A stretch of DNA of 64,000 nucleotides from Synaphobranchus kaupii. Lineage: Eukaryota; Chordata; Actinopteri; Anguilliformes; Synaphobranchidae. The stretch lies in assembly GCA_029718625.1 (NCBI GenBank), contig CM056377.1, positions 36,284,457 through 36,348,456 on the forward strand, given 5' to 3'. The notes below the pieces were generated by a model that saw only the letters and a program-made list of their open reading frames with translations, did no database searches and was not told the DNA's origin. Numbering within the stretch: position 1 is the stretch's first letter; each line of letters starts with the position of its first letter. The translations under genes were made by a program, and so were the position numbers. Shown piece after piece: positions 1-12,211 of the stretch.

Positions 1-1031
1 CTACGACTCCTCATTTCTGGCACAGCAGTCCCACTTTAAAATCTTTGAAAGAGTGTCTCTCCTGACTGGCGGCTGCCTGTCGCCTGATGCGCTAACAAGA
101 GCTGAAGGAGAGCGGGAGCGATGGATAGACGCACCTGCTCTAATTGGAGCTGAGGGCTCAGAGCTGCTGACGGAGCCATACATCAGCGCCAGAGTCCCCA
201 CGCTACGTGCGCCACCGTTTCGCCTGCTGGCCCTTCCCACTTCTCCCCCTCTTCCTCCCTCCTTCTCGGGGCCCTCGCGCCCGCGCGCCCCGCCCAACCG
301 CACCAGCGATATCGTCCGCCGCGGCCAGCAGGGGCCCACACTGGCCATTAGCCCTGATTACTGTCTCATAAATCTGCTCGTACAGTGAAAGCGAGTGGGC
401 AGCGGGGGGGTAGGGGTGCGGGGGTGCGGTGAGGGGGGGGGGGGCATCAATTACCCCTGGAAACAGAGCGGAGTAAAAAACTCAAGCGGGCCAGACAGCC
501 TGCCTGGCGGAACATAGGAGGGCGTCGGCTCACAAAGGAGGTGCTTCTCACCTGCCCACCTGGGCCAGGTAGCTGGGTGCACAGACAAGTTGATCAAATA
601 GGATTGGCTGGTTTTTAAGCCCTCTATATTTTGAAATAATTGCCCCAGACTATTAGGTTGGGACTAATCGGCAACTGTTCCTGCTGGTAATTAGCCTTCC
701 TTGCGGTACATGATGAGCCAGATCACACTGGACTGGCTGGCTCCTTGCAGGGAGAACAAAATGACTTCACTCATCTTCACAATCCACGATAAATAGACTG
801 ACTGTATTGTATACGGCTGGCCGTATTAATAATATCTACTTTTGTTTCTATTTGACTGTTTATGCAAAAGCTGTAAATATTTGGATTGATATATTTTTGG
901 AAGAGAATAGTTTTTTCGAATGTGCATCTGTTCTTTTTAGAATCAACAGTAAAGCTGCTTCAGTCTTTTCTTCCAGGGGAGTGAGGGGAAATGGCTGCCC
1001 ACTATGCTCATCTACGTTTTAGTTTCAGTGA
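1..1031. other. Upstream intron, GC-rich conserved-looking block
   Basis: No coding exon is recognisable. Bases about 190-330 are rich in CG dinucleotides, and 590-790 is an AT-rich stretch with CTAATTGG- and ATTAG-type motifs of the kind common in conserved non-coding elements. Small homopolymer G runs lie near 405-445. The stretch is probably intron of the ERG channel gene whose exons begin at 16180, since no other gene is seen before it. Regulatory function is only inferred from base composition and would need cross-species alignment. Confidence 0.35.
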
Positions 1032-1076
1032 ATCTGTCTGTGTGTAAAGTGACCGATTCTTTACACACAGACAGAT
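1032..1076. repeat. Perfect 18-bp hairpin
   Basis: Bases 1032-1049 and 1059-1076 are exact reverse complements, separated by a 9-base loop. The stem contains a short TGTGTG run. It is too short for a usual vertebrate microRNA precursor and may be a small foldback remnant. Confidence 0.7.
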
Positions 1077-2624
1077 GGATGTGATTCAAGCACCTGTTTC
1101 ACCAAGCCAAAACAAGCCTGGTCACCACTAACATACTGTTTGTAGCCTAATGCATACAATGACTAAGCATATATCTGCATATATATAATAGCATACATGC
1201 AGTTTTGCATATTGTATGTTACTATGGCCAACCTGGTAAAAATGTGTGAAATCCATAAAGCTGGCGCTGCATACGGAGATGTAAGGATTGCTTGTACAAG
1301 GACACCCATGTCTACAGAGTAATGTAAAACTTGAATAAGTAAGTTTAATGACAGAAAGCAGCTCTTTTGATAAATGTTTATTTGCAAAGAAGCTTCTGAG
1401 AATACTGTCAGAGCAAAAACTTCTGCGAAACAGCAAGAAGGCAACTTTCAAGCCAACTTCTTTCAAGGAGGTTGCTGTCCCGGGCCCTTCTGTATTCATG
1501 GTAAAATGTGCCTTAATGTTTGAATTTCACAACTCATTTTGGCTCATTGCATTAAGAATTCCTGCACATTGCAAGGACGAGTTGAAAAACTGAGTCAAGG
1601 AAAGTGTAAGGACCGTAATATATTCACGTTCGATATTAGCTGCCGCCCGAGCTCTTTCATAAATCCGTTCGCAAGTGTAACCTGCCGTTTCCCGCTCTGC
1701 TGACCTGAAGCTGATGGGGCAGGCCTGGCGGAGTTACCCAAAGTACATCCCCATGCCTCTGTGTGATCTCTGTGCCATCTGAACACAAAGGCTGCTTTAG
1801 GCACCTCGCTAGTAGCTTTGTGCGCTAATCACCCTCCCGGAGCCACGCTGTGCCGCAACACGGCCTCGCAGCTCTCAGAGAATATCCAAACGGAGCCGGA
1901 GTGACATTTCTGCAACCCGATACGGACAGGTTAAATATGTAGCAGATCGGGCCGCTGATGTTTAAACTGTCGGTGTGGACAAGGTTCGCCTTCTCCTGCC
2001 TGACGCTTTTGTGACGGTCTGGGGCACGACAGGAAAAAAGATATCTCCCCTTTAATATTCCCGGTTTTCAAACGTACTTACATTAATTCCTTCACCTTTC
2101 GGTTTATATATGGCCGACCGAAGAGCCCGACAGGCATCCGTTCCGTATTGACAGAAGCGGAAAGCGGTTCTAAAACGGGTCCAGCTCTCCCAAGGCTGAT
2201 CCTGCCCGTGTTACTTCCTCAAATGTCAAAACGCGGATCGTTATTCAATTTGCATCCGTTTGTTGTGGCATTGATCGGCCTCGTTCGGGAGACTTGGAAG
2301 AGGCTCCTGTTCTGCTCCTGCCCAAATCTCACCTCTCCTTTTACTGTAACACTGCAGAGAGGGTGCAAGGACCGTGTGGGGCTGATCTCTGCACCCCCCC
2401 CCCCCCCCCCCCCACCCCCAAATCCCCCTCTCCTCATATCACGGTCTCGTCCAAAGTCTGTTTAGTGGCGTTTCGGTAAGTAAACTCACCCTGCACATGG
2501 AGCCCCATTACTGCTAATGAGTACTGGATAGGCAGGCCGGCAGAGACAGGCTGCAGAGAGAGGTTCTTCATATTACTTAAGATTACTCTGTGTATGTGCT
2601 TTCGTGTATGCGGGGCGTACACAC

Positions 2625-2656
<32 letters not shown>

Positions 2657-3076
2657 ACGTGTTTTGTGTGAGTTTGTTGGTGTATGTTATAAATGTTTTA
2701 CTCACCTGTGCAATGAGAGAACATAGTGCTGGACTACAAGTGCACCCTGTAATGGACCAGAGAGTAAAAGCTCAGCTCTTCCCAGAAACATACTGAAGTG
2801 GTGTTCTGTATATGGGGCAGTGTGCGTTTCTATCCGTTTGTATGGGTGTGAAACGTGGCCCACATACAGCTGCCACGTAAAGGCTCGGGAGGCCTTTCAC
2901 ATTCAGTGCCTTGCCTTCAGGAGGTCCTGTCCATCACCAGGCAAGAGTTCCTCATACATACATCCTCTAGCGTGGCAACACCAGCAGCATCAAATCCACC
3001 CTGCACCAGCACCAACTCAGACTGATAGAAACTTTAATTTACATGTCGGGAAACACGCTGAGGGCTGACGGCTCAG

Positions 3077-3113
<37 letters not shown>

Positions 3114-4970
3114 CACGTGAGTGCATGTGTGTGTGTGTGTGTGTGTGTGTGTGAGAGCATGCGTGTGTTTGTCTATACGTGAGGGTGTGTGTTTGTTTAC
3201 GAGTGTGTAATCGTGCTTGCCTGTGGGTGTGTAGGTATACGAGGGTATGTGTTTACCCCTACCCCCTCTGTTTCACACTGAGCCCATTTTACTCTCCCGG
3301 GACTAATAAAGAAGCAGCAGACCAGAGCCCAGTGCAATGAGATGGAAGAAATGAAGGGCCCATCACATAATGAGGATCAATGTGGTCATGGGGCTTTTTC
3401 TTTCAGCTCCAGTGAAGGAGCATACCTCTAGAGCCTGGCTGTTTTGGTAGCGGGGTGAGACACACCCAGATGCCTAATCACGAGATAATTGGGTGATTTC
3501 AGACACAGGACAGAGCGCAGAGTGCAAAAGACAAATTCTAAAAACACCTCCAAACCCATCTTGCAGACCGGAGGGCAGTTAATTTACTGTACATGTTGAA
3601 CCTCCTCACCGACTCCCATTAAAAATAGCACTTAACTCAAGAACCAAAGTGCATTGTCTTCCTCAGGTTAAATAATGGAAAAGGTCCTTGAGGATAACTC
3701 GCCGCCAAAGAAATACTCATTCCTCATTATTTTGGATGGACTCCTCATTTGCGCCTTAAAAGGGTGTCCGTTCCATATGCCTTCCACTGTCTGTAAACAG
3801 TGCTGCAGTGGAATGCTGGAAAGATGTGAAGTGCTTTCAAACAGGGAAAGGATGCAGCAGAGAATAGCCCTTAATCACCGACAATATCCTGAGGAAATCC
3901 CTCTCCCACCCACTCTAATGCCCATATTTCTGTCAAGCTGGGAACCTTGAGTGTGTCCATCCACTTCCAGCAGAATACAAACCTGAGGCTTCATTTTTCC
4001 AAGTTACTGAGATAATTGGCCTAGTGTTCACAGGCAGTTAAGTGAATAGTCAAGACAACAGAATTGGCGGTTTGTGTCAGCGAATAAGATTTGAGAGTTT
4101 GCAGTTTGAGAGAGCTGAAAACCTTGAGAAGTTGGTTGGATATGGTACAACAGGGAGAGGTTTCTGTTTAGGCCCATGGGGTGGCATGTTGACTTATTGG
4201 CTTTGCAGAATAAGACACTGCTATCAATATCAGCCATTTTGTGTAGTAAATTAGTGCACTGTTGTGTTCCAGCTAGGGTCATAATGCCAGGTGACAGGTT
4301 AATCCATGGTGTCAGTAACCGGGCTGGACATGTGAAACTGACCTGTATCCTATTACTACATTAGCGTCTGACAGGTTATACAATGTCAGATCATTTGCTT
4401 TAAAACTGGGGTCATTCAGAATTGATTGATGCCGTGACTGTTTTGGTAATCAGGCTGTCAGTTCTGCATGTGTCTGTGTGTGTGTGTGTGTGTGTGTGTC
4501 TGTTTTGTGAGAGAGAGAAAGAGGGAGAAAGACAGATGGTGTGTATGTGTATGTATGCATACACTTTTTTTTCCTGTAAGAGGAATTAAAGATTTGGGTT
4601 GACCTGAGCTCACACAAAGCTGCAACTGGTATCGATCAGAACACGAGACACTCGCTTCCTTTCAGCCCGCGCTGAATTGACCGGGCACGTCCCTGTGAGA
4701 AGGATCCGAGCAGCGAGCTGGCCGCGAGCCTTAATGGAGGCAGGAGAGATGCCCTTGATCGAAAGGCACACTTAGCATCGACTCCCTTTTTATCCTTGAG
4801 GATGAGCGGTGACAGAGCGAGCCCGGGGCTCCCAGTGAGGAGCGGGTGACGGCAGCCATCGGTCTGTCTCTGCCCACCCGCGCTCCACGTGGGCCACACT
4901 GTGCCAGCCTGGTGCCCAGGTGGGCGGAGCTCGGCAGTGATAGGTTCTTGTCGCACGCTGACCGTTGACC
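1077..4970. other. Intron sequence with microsatellites, no gene seen
   Basis: No exon or recognisable transposon was found. It holds a 20-base C run (2394-2413), (GT)n tracts at about 2628-2653, 3079-3154 and 4474-4500, and scattered AT-rich intron-like sequence. Open frames here contain microsatellite or low-complexity peptides and lack any domain signature. Confidence 0.5.
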
Positions 4971-4979
4971 CCACAAGTC

Positions 4980-5375
4980 AACCTCATCCACGGCCTCGAC
5001 TCTTCTCCCAACTGGGCTCGCCAATGGTGGAAAGGCCTGCCCACCTCAGTCAGGACAGCAGAGTCCCTCCCCACCTTCCGGCGTAACCTGAAGACCCATC
5101 TATTCAGGAAATACCTCTCCTCCTCTTCTCCGCCCTGATTCTCATTGCTTTCTTCCACATCTCCTCCTATCTTCCCTTCCACATGTTCATTCTTGTGACG
5201 AAGGATTACCTATTACAGTGTGTTATGGCCCAACCATTATATTAATTACCTCATTAATGAAGGATGAAATGTTGGTGATTTAGGAATCTTGGCCTTTCTT
5301 TGTGCACTAACTGTAAGTCGCAGTGGAAAAAGCGTCAGCTAAATACCTATAATGCAAATGTAAACCAGATATAAC
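4980..5375 (+). mobile_element. 5'-truncated L2-type LINE, 3' end
   Basis: This is the tail of an L2-clade non-LTR retrotransposon. One frame reads TFRRNLKTHLFRKYLSS, the characteristic C-terminus of fish L2 reverse transcriptases ('FRRGLKTHLF'). It is followed by a 3' UTR ending in the family's short signature (ctgtaagtcgc...aaagcgtcagctaaata). The same family occurs on the minus strand at 25167-26377. Most of the reverse transcriptase and the whole endonuclease are missing, as is normal for target-primed insertions. The 5' limit is approximate. Confidence 0.7.
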
Positions 5376-5379
5376 AAAA

Positions 5380-5439
5380 AAAAAAAGAAAAAAAATATAT
5401 ATATATAATATATACAGTAAAAAAAAAAAAGTATATATA
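5380..5439. repeat. A-rich and (TA)n simple sequence
   Basis: A runs and a TATATA tract lie between the LINE tail and the Tc1-like element. The TA repeat supplied the TA target of the element that follows. Confidence 0.8.
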
Positions 5440-5979
5440 CAGTACTGTGCAAAAGTATTAGGCACATGTAGAAAAAACTCATAAAGCGAAGATGCTTTCA
5501 AAAATAATGAAATTAAAAGTTCCTAAATATCAAACAATTGACTATAAAGAGCAGTAAACACTAACAAACTAAGTCAAATCAATATTTGGTGTGACCACCC
5601 TGTGCCTTTAAAACTGCATCAGTTCTCTTCGGTACACTGTCGTGCAGTTTTAAATGAAAATCAGCTGGTAGGTTGTTCCAAGCATCTTGGAGAACTTGCC
5701 ACAGTTCTTTTGCAGACTTTGGCTGTCTCGCTTGCTTCTGTCTGTCTAGGTAATCCCAGACAGCCTCGATGATGTTGAGATCAGGGCTCTGTGGTGGCCA
5801 TACCATCTGTTGCAGAACTCCTTGTTCTTCTTTTCGCTGAAGATAGTTTTTTGGAAAATGAATATTTGGAAATCTAAAATCTGCTCCTTTTACATTGATG
5901 CAGAAGAGTAAAAAAATAAACATCTAAGAAAAAATGGACACAAAAAATCTCGGGTGCCCAAGACTTTTGCACAGTACTG
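5440..5979 (-). mobile_element. Internally deleted Tc1-like transposon
   Basis: Terminal inverted repeats beginning CAGTACTGTGCAAAAG are seen at the left end, and their complement at the right (cttttgcacagtactg). TA dinucleotides flank both, the standard Tc1/mariner target duplication. At only 540 bp the element is about a third of an autonomous Tc1 element. On the minus strand it keeps the C-terminal part of the transposase (5923 to 5579), including WPPQSPDLNIIEAVW, the conserved stretch around the last acidic residue of the DDE catalytic triad. The DNA-binding domain and the first two catalytic residues are lost, so it cannot mobilise itself. Confidence 0.85.
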
Positions 5980-5981
5980 TA

Positions 5982-8158
5982 TATATCACAGCAAGAAGTG
6001 AGCAGCGGCAGAGCACAATGTGGGAGATTGTAAAAGGTGCACTCTGTAGGAAGCTGTAATGGCTTGAGATATTGAAGGCGATTTTGCTGAAACAATGTGA
6101 GCCATCATACTTAAGGTGGCTACTTTACCCTGCTTTCTCCTGTCAATCTGCCCTGAATAATTGGCAACCAGTAAATTAATGTATGCAGTATCTCTCAATC
6201 AGGGGGATTCTGGAAGGTATCTGTGTTGTGTTCAGCTTGTTCAATCAAGCCTTAATAGAGGCACCTTAATTCTCATCAGCTTTTGAATGGCTGCCTCTGT
6301 TCTTTCGGACTCTAATTGCCTATCCCGCATTCACCACTGGTCCAATCTACCAACAACTCTCAATGAATCTCAATGTCTCTCATATGGCGTAAAAGGTAGT
6401 CTCCCTCATAGAGAGCCTGGAAGTGTCTCTTGTTTATAAAGAGACTAATATTCTCTCCCTGTTACTTAGAGGGACTGTTACCCAATTCTGTTTGTATTGT
6501 ATTGACATTTCATGAATACACTTACAGTGCCAAAGCACATGATAGCGTATCAAGGAAGAAAAATAAATAAATTACAACAATAATGTACACAATACAGAAA
6601 GAAACAACATTCTACCCACAAAGGACATACATTGAATTAGCCAATGGGCCATAAATGGTCTTTATTTTGCTTTTGTATTTCTCTCTGGTCCTCAGTACGT
6701 ACTGTGTGCTGTCAAAGGCGCGCACTCCTTCCTGTCTCCCATAAGGAATAGCAGGCTCTGTGTCTCTGAGAGCTTCTTACATTCAGGGCATATTTATTTT
6801 ATTTTAGTGAAGCACAGTGTTCTTGCCTCTCTGTATTTATCACATTTAGTCAAGAAGTGCCGGTCTTTTTCCACCTCTTGACAGAATGCACACAACCTCT
6901 CCCATCTGGGCAGCTCATCCTGCTGGTGTCTCCCTGCCTCAGTGAGCACACAGAGTCTATATTTTGTAAAATATTTCTTTTGTTGCTTATTTTTTTATTT
7001 ATTTACTTTCTCCTTAATAAGGAGACTGATACCCTTTCCCTTCAAGAGAGACTGATAATGTCCTCTAGAGAGGCAAGCATTATTTCTCTTAGTACTGATA
7101 TAAAGAGAATAATACTCTTTCCTTATGGATAGACTGGTACTGTCCAATAGAGAAACTAGCATTTTTGCCTCTATATACAGACTGGGGTTGTCATAATAGA
7201 CAACTCCCTTTACTCTGTGATTAAATGGCAATCCCAATAGGATGTGGTCACCTGTCAGATACGTGTTTACTCAGACTAGGCCCATGTGGAGCCGGGGGAC
7301 CTCGCCTAACGAAGCACCTGTCGGTGATCGGTCTCAAAGCTTCAGCCACCACCACACACATCAGTCATCCTCTGTCAGCACAGCGACTTTTACCATAAAC
7401 TCTGGCTTTCAGTTCCTCCCAAGGGCCAACAGGGGGAGCCGCGTGATCCATTACAGCTCCGGCCAATAGCGATTTGGCAATGAAAAGTTCTTCTGCCGCA
7501 CGGCTCCTTTTTATTTGTATTATAAGATGAAGAGTTGATGAATGAGGAACAAACACTAAGATGAACTTTTGAAAGCAGCATCGGACAGTGTCAGTATGAA
7601 TAAAGCCCAAAAGAACAGCCTGAGCCGAATGAGTCCCTTGTTTTTTCTGTGTGTGTGTGTGTGTGTATCTGTGTGTGCGTGTGTGTGTGTGCGTGCATGT
7701 GCGTGCGCGTGTATGCTTGTGTGTGCATGTGTGTGCCTGTACTTGTATGAGTTAGCGTGTCTGCATTTGCATGTGTAAGTGTGTGTGTGTGTGTGTGTGT
7801 GCTAATGCGAATGTTGTCCCAGCCTCTCTCCATGTTGGTGGGGGGAATTAACTGTGAGGAATGACTGGCATCCCGCCACACGCCTGGCCTGTGAGGACAG
7901 CTGGTGCCCACATCCTGAGAGAGAGGGCCACAGAGAGCTCCTGCTGGGCCACCGCCCCTCTCCCCAAATCAGCTCTGCAATCTGCACCTCCTTCACACTG
8001 CAGAAGGGACACCTGTTCTCCATTTCAATGGGCTTCTGTTACGAGTCAATAGACATGCTCAATGTCTGCTTGCCATAGGAAAATGAATATTCAAACTTAT
8101 AATTCCAATAAACTTCCCTATTTCATTGGGCGTCAATTGTTGTATTTTTTGTGAAAAG
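5982..8158. other. Intron sequence, no gene seen
   Basis: Nothing coding is recognisable. Between about 6430 and 7200 short degenerate units built around 'agagactgata' recur, which may be an old, unidentified repeat. A GT-rich microsatellite cluster spans about 7649-7802. The open frames over it encode Cys-Val or Thr-His runs and are artefacts. Confidence 0.45.
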
Positions 8159-8159
8159 C

Positions 8160-8378
8160 GATTCATATTTACATTTCAGCAGGCACTCTTATCCAGAGTG
8201 CCTTAAACAGGCTAACATTTTTTTCCACGTACAATCCGTTTATACGGCTGGATATTTACTGAAGCAATTCGATATACTCAAGTCTACAACAGCAGTGCCT
8301 CCACCTGGGAATCAAACCTGCAACCATGGATTTGCATGCCAGGTTCCCTAACATTACTGCCACCCTGCTGCCCGATTA
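8160..8378 (-). mobile_element. tRNA-derived SINE (HE1/DANA-like)
   Basis: Read on the minus strand, a tRNA-like head is visible: GGCAGTAATGTTAGG resembles an A box, and GGTTTGATTCC is close to the B-box consensus GGTTCGANNCC. The body matches the family motif 'gaattgcttcagtaaatatccagc', and the tail reads 'ggataagagtgcctgctgaaatg'. This architecture is typical of fish V-SINE/HE1-type elements whose tail is shared with an L2-like LINE. A plus-strand relative lies at 45640-45830. It is transcribed by RNA polymerase III if active, but this copy is diverged. Confidence 0.75.
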
Positions 8379-8379
8379 T

Positions 8380-10900
8380 GCATATAGTATCAGCATATGT
8401 TTTACAAGATTTCCAAAACCTTATATGCCTTATATATCCTGGCTCAGGAGATGATTCCTTCACCAACTGGGAAGATCATGACCATTAGCCACGTGTACAT
8501 ATATTGCCAAAGTCTGCCCTCTAGTGGATGAAGCATTAACCTTGCTGATATTTGGGTGATTACGTGAGCCGGGTGCTTTACTTCATGTTTTTTAAGAGTC
8601 TTTGCCAATGCCTGTTCCACCCGCATTCAATGAGGATAATGACATCATCCAGAGACATACTAATAGCGGTTCTCATGCATATGGTTGTGTCTGTTTCACA
8701 GATGAAATGCCAGGGATAGTCAAAGTTTTGATGAGTAATTTTCCCCACAGCCAGGTTTAAACCAAAATCTTTGTTTAGCTCGGCAAGTGAATTAAAATAA
8801 TGTTAATTAAACCCTTAAAAGCAAAGAAAAAGTAAAATAAAATAAAAAGATTTATTTATTTATTTTTACCTCCATAAAAGTTACATTTGCGCTGGTCATT
8901 TAGCTGTATAGAAGTAAATCCAATGGTTGCAGACTAGGGAAGTGTAGGCAAATGAGAAAGTACCCATGTTATACAGAGGTCTTTAGGAGATGCAGGAGGT
9001 ACTCAGGGTAGTACACAGTTATTTTTAAATTACGGCTATTTCAGATAAGTAAAATGTGGTGATGACATACATTAGTTACAATTGCTACAATCTGTCGCTT
9101 AATTAACTGCTCCTGGAAATATGTTAGGTTCACTGGGTATCACTGTTTTGTGTTACTCATGTTCTTCACATTTCCCCTGCCAATAGCTGTGTGAATCCAC
9201 TGTAAGATGAGTCAAAAGCTATTTTCAGGGTGGTTGCATAGTTTAACCACCAGGGGGAGATGCCATCACCCGAAAGATGGATATTTACAAAACAACCATT
9301 ATACTTACAATTTACCTTTAGTGCATTTCACATTCCTTGCAAGTACAAGATGTGCTTGAACATAATGCACAGCACAATACAATAAGAAAGGTTCCCTTGC
9401 AAAGCCATCAGAATTGCTGTCGGTAATTACAGTGTAGTGTGATTTCTATCTGTTCCTTTCTGTTGACTTTATGTGGTGCTGTACAGGAAGGACTCCAGTA
9501 TGTGCTGCATTATCAAACAAACTGACTACACTATGCATATGATGCAATACCTGAAGAGGCCTAGATGCATATTGGAAGAGAGAGAGTTTAGACCGTGAAC
9601 ATGTCAATATTGAAGCTGCATGTTTATGAGGTGAATATGGCTACCTAATGACATACGGAAGATGTTGTGATGGTTCTGATGTAGCTTTGAGGCATTTCAG
9701 AAGTTGGCCGAAAACCATTCAGCTGACACCAAACCATCCTTTTTTTGGATTTCACCGTTTTGTTTTTACATTGAGTCATTAGTCACTTTTCCATTTCAAG
9801 AATCCCAACATTTCCTCTTGCTAAGTTAGCCTAGGGAATTGTTGGTAGGCTACATGTGTAGTAAGATACCATGAAACACAACAATTGAATACTGAAACTG
9901 TGTGGAACAGTATTTGGCAATGGAGAGTCACAAAAGGAAAAAGTGGATTGAGTTTAATCTTAGGTATTCAATTAATCAGGAATGAGGCACAAGTCAATGA
10001 GCATGAGTTCAGGTAAATAAATGGTGATAAGTTGCACAACAATTGGAACGTAATTTTGTTCTTCAGCTACCATGAGCACCGTTGTGAAGCATTGTCTAAC
10101 CATTTAGCTAGTCAGCTGAAACTGATGTGTCTTTATGATTGTAAGCCCTCTGTATTTTTACTGAGATGGGAATTAGAGACCAGAGGGGCACGGAGAGGAA
10201 AAATGATCTCTAATATTATTTTAGCCAATCCGTTTGTTTTTGTCTCCTGATTATCTGTGTTCGCTAAGCTTCTACAGGCGGAAGAGAGGGCGATTTCTTT
10301 GGGGTATTTTGGCGGGGGGGGGGGGGGGGGGGTCACCACCTGAGGTGGCCTGATCTATGTTCAGGGATTGCAAATCTTTTTTTATCCTCTCTGATCTACA
10401 GTAAGATGTTCCTGGGATAATCTCTCATCCTCAGGATGCAGAATCTATTTTTTTATTTATTTTAAAAAATAAATAAATAAATAAATAAATATCGGCCTCT
10501 TGGGATTCGCCCATCCTTGAGATTAAACGCAAAGGTCCTGCTGTCACTTCATGACCCACACAAAGGAGGAACGCAGCCTGTCCACAGAGCTACTGTTACA
10601 CACTCCTGCTTTACCACTGCTCACAGTGGGAGCCGCCATCAGGAAAGGCTTGGCCAATTAAATCATTAAGATTAAAAAATGTAGTACGAGGTGCCTGCTG
10701 CAGTTTCTCTGTGGACCCTGTATATTTAAGTTCATACTATGTCAATGTGTTCGTCATAGGGTGTGTTATGTGTCCATTTTTCATAATTACAGAAGACAAA
10801 ATGCAAGTGTAAAAGCACTGATTCGATGACATTTAAAGGAACTATGGATCTGAATGTACTTTCCATACCTAAAAGTTATATCAATGGCATGACATTCAAA
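8380..10900. other. Intron sequence, no gene seen
   Basis: AT-rich intron-like DNA with no exon, RNA gene or recognised transposon. It contains a 19-base G run (10314-10332) and a (TTTA/AAAT)n inverted simple repeat at about 10448-10492. Confidence 0.5.
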
Positions 10901-10902
10901 TA

Positions 10903-11459
10903 CACTGCCTGGCCAAAAATAAAGTCGCACACTCTTAATATTTTGTTGGACATATTAACATATTAGCATACACGCGCACGCGCACACGCACACACCTTTA
11001 GCTTTGATTACGCAACGAAATGCAACGTCACAACATTTATTTCCGTCCAGAGTTGCATAAATTTTTGGCCGAGATCTTGTATTGACGACGGGAGAGTCAA
11101 ACCACTCCGTAAAGTGTTCTCCAGCACATCCCAAAGACTTTCCATGGGGTTAAGGTCAGGACTCTGGTGGCCAATTCATGTGTGAAAATGATTCCTCATG
11201 CTCCCTGAACCACTCTTTCACAATTTGAGCCCGATGAATCTTGGCATTGTCGTCCTGGAATATGCCCACTGATGGGATAACCTGGTCATTCAGTGCATTC
11301 AGGTACTCAGCTGACTTCATTTTATTGCTGCATAAAGTTGCCGAGCCTAGACCTGACCAATTGAAGCAAACCCAGATCATAACACTGCTTCCAGAGGCTT
11401 GTACAGTGGGCACTATGCATGACGGGTGCAACGGCAACTTGTTTTTTGGCCAGGCAGTG
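10903..11459 (-). mobile_element. Decayed Tc1-like transposon (second family)
   Basis: The ends are CACTGCCTGGCCAAAAA on the left and its complement (ttttttggccaggcagtg) on the right, with TA on both sides (10901-10902 and 11460-11461). The minus strand carries part of a Tc1 transposase: [14 protein letters not shown], then [11 protein letters not shown], which holds a catalytic aspartate in the usual DN context, and NWPPES. One extra base just after this breaks the frame before the PDLNPME segment that contains the last catalytic residue. The N-terminal DNA-binding region is deleted. It is a different family from the element at 5440, judged by its ends. Confidence 0.85.
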
Positions 11460-11467
11460 TAAGAAAC

Positions 11468-12206
11468 TGTTAGGTGTCGGAGGGGGAAGGACCCAAACGC
11501 AGGCAGGAATACGAAAAACCGAAGTTTTAATATGGGCAAGGCAGCAATCCGTGGTATAACAGGCAGGGTCAAAAACCGGGGAGACAGGCAAAGAAACAAA
11601 ACACAGTCCAAAGAATGGTCAAGGAACAGGCAGGGGTCGTAACCGGGAAGGCACAGCAAAGGTACAAAAGCGGAATCCAAAAACAGGGTTGCGAGAACAC
11701 AGGCAGGGGTCCAAACCAGGGAGTCGAAGGAGGAACACAAAGAAAACAAAACAGATTGGATACAAAACAAAACAACAACAGGCAAAGAACTCGGGAAACA
11801 AAAACTAGAAAACAGATATACAGAATAAACAAACAGCTCGGGCAGAATCTCGGAAAAACCAGGCAACACAGAAGCAAAATATTTAGTACAAGGAACTCGC
11901 GAAGAAACACTGAAATTACAAGGTATATATACACACAGAGGGAGACAGACATAATGGGAATCAGGTGTGTAGAAGCAGGGAGGGGAGATTGCTCACAGGT
12001 GAGAACAGTGAGGGTTAACAGGGACCAATAAAACAATGACAGGGGAAACGTAAGACACGGACTGGAATACACATAGACACAATGATAACAAACGGCCTGG
12101 AGTTAGCAGGTAAACAAGTGCACAGCTCAGAGGGGAGGCACACGAAAGTGTTCAGGAAAATAATAACAAATAAAGAATAAACAGACAGAATTACAGGATC
12201 CTAACA
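11468..12206 (-). mobile_element. Solo LTR, 739 bp
   Basis: The sequence starts TGTTAGG and ends CCTAACA and is flanked by a perfect 5-bp duplication GAAAC (11463-11467 and 12207-12211), the signature of LTR retroelement integration. Read on the minus strand it has a TATA-like motif (tgtatatatacc, near 11925), an ATTAAA polyadenylation signal near 11528, and the fish Gypsy-type end 'gcgtttgggtcc'. No gag, pol or second LTR is next to it. It is therefore a solo LTR left by recombination between the two LTRs. Long open frames on either strand here are artefacts. Confidence 0.85.
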
Positions 12207-12211
12207 GAAAC

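Noticed and set aside
11569..12072. Long frames on both strands (138 to 237 residues)
   Set aside because: They lie in the solo LTR and the Tc1 remnant; no retroelement gene motifs are seen in the LTR part.
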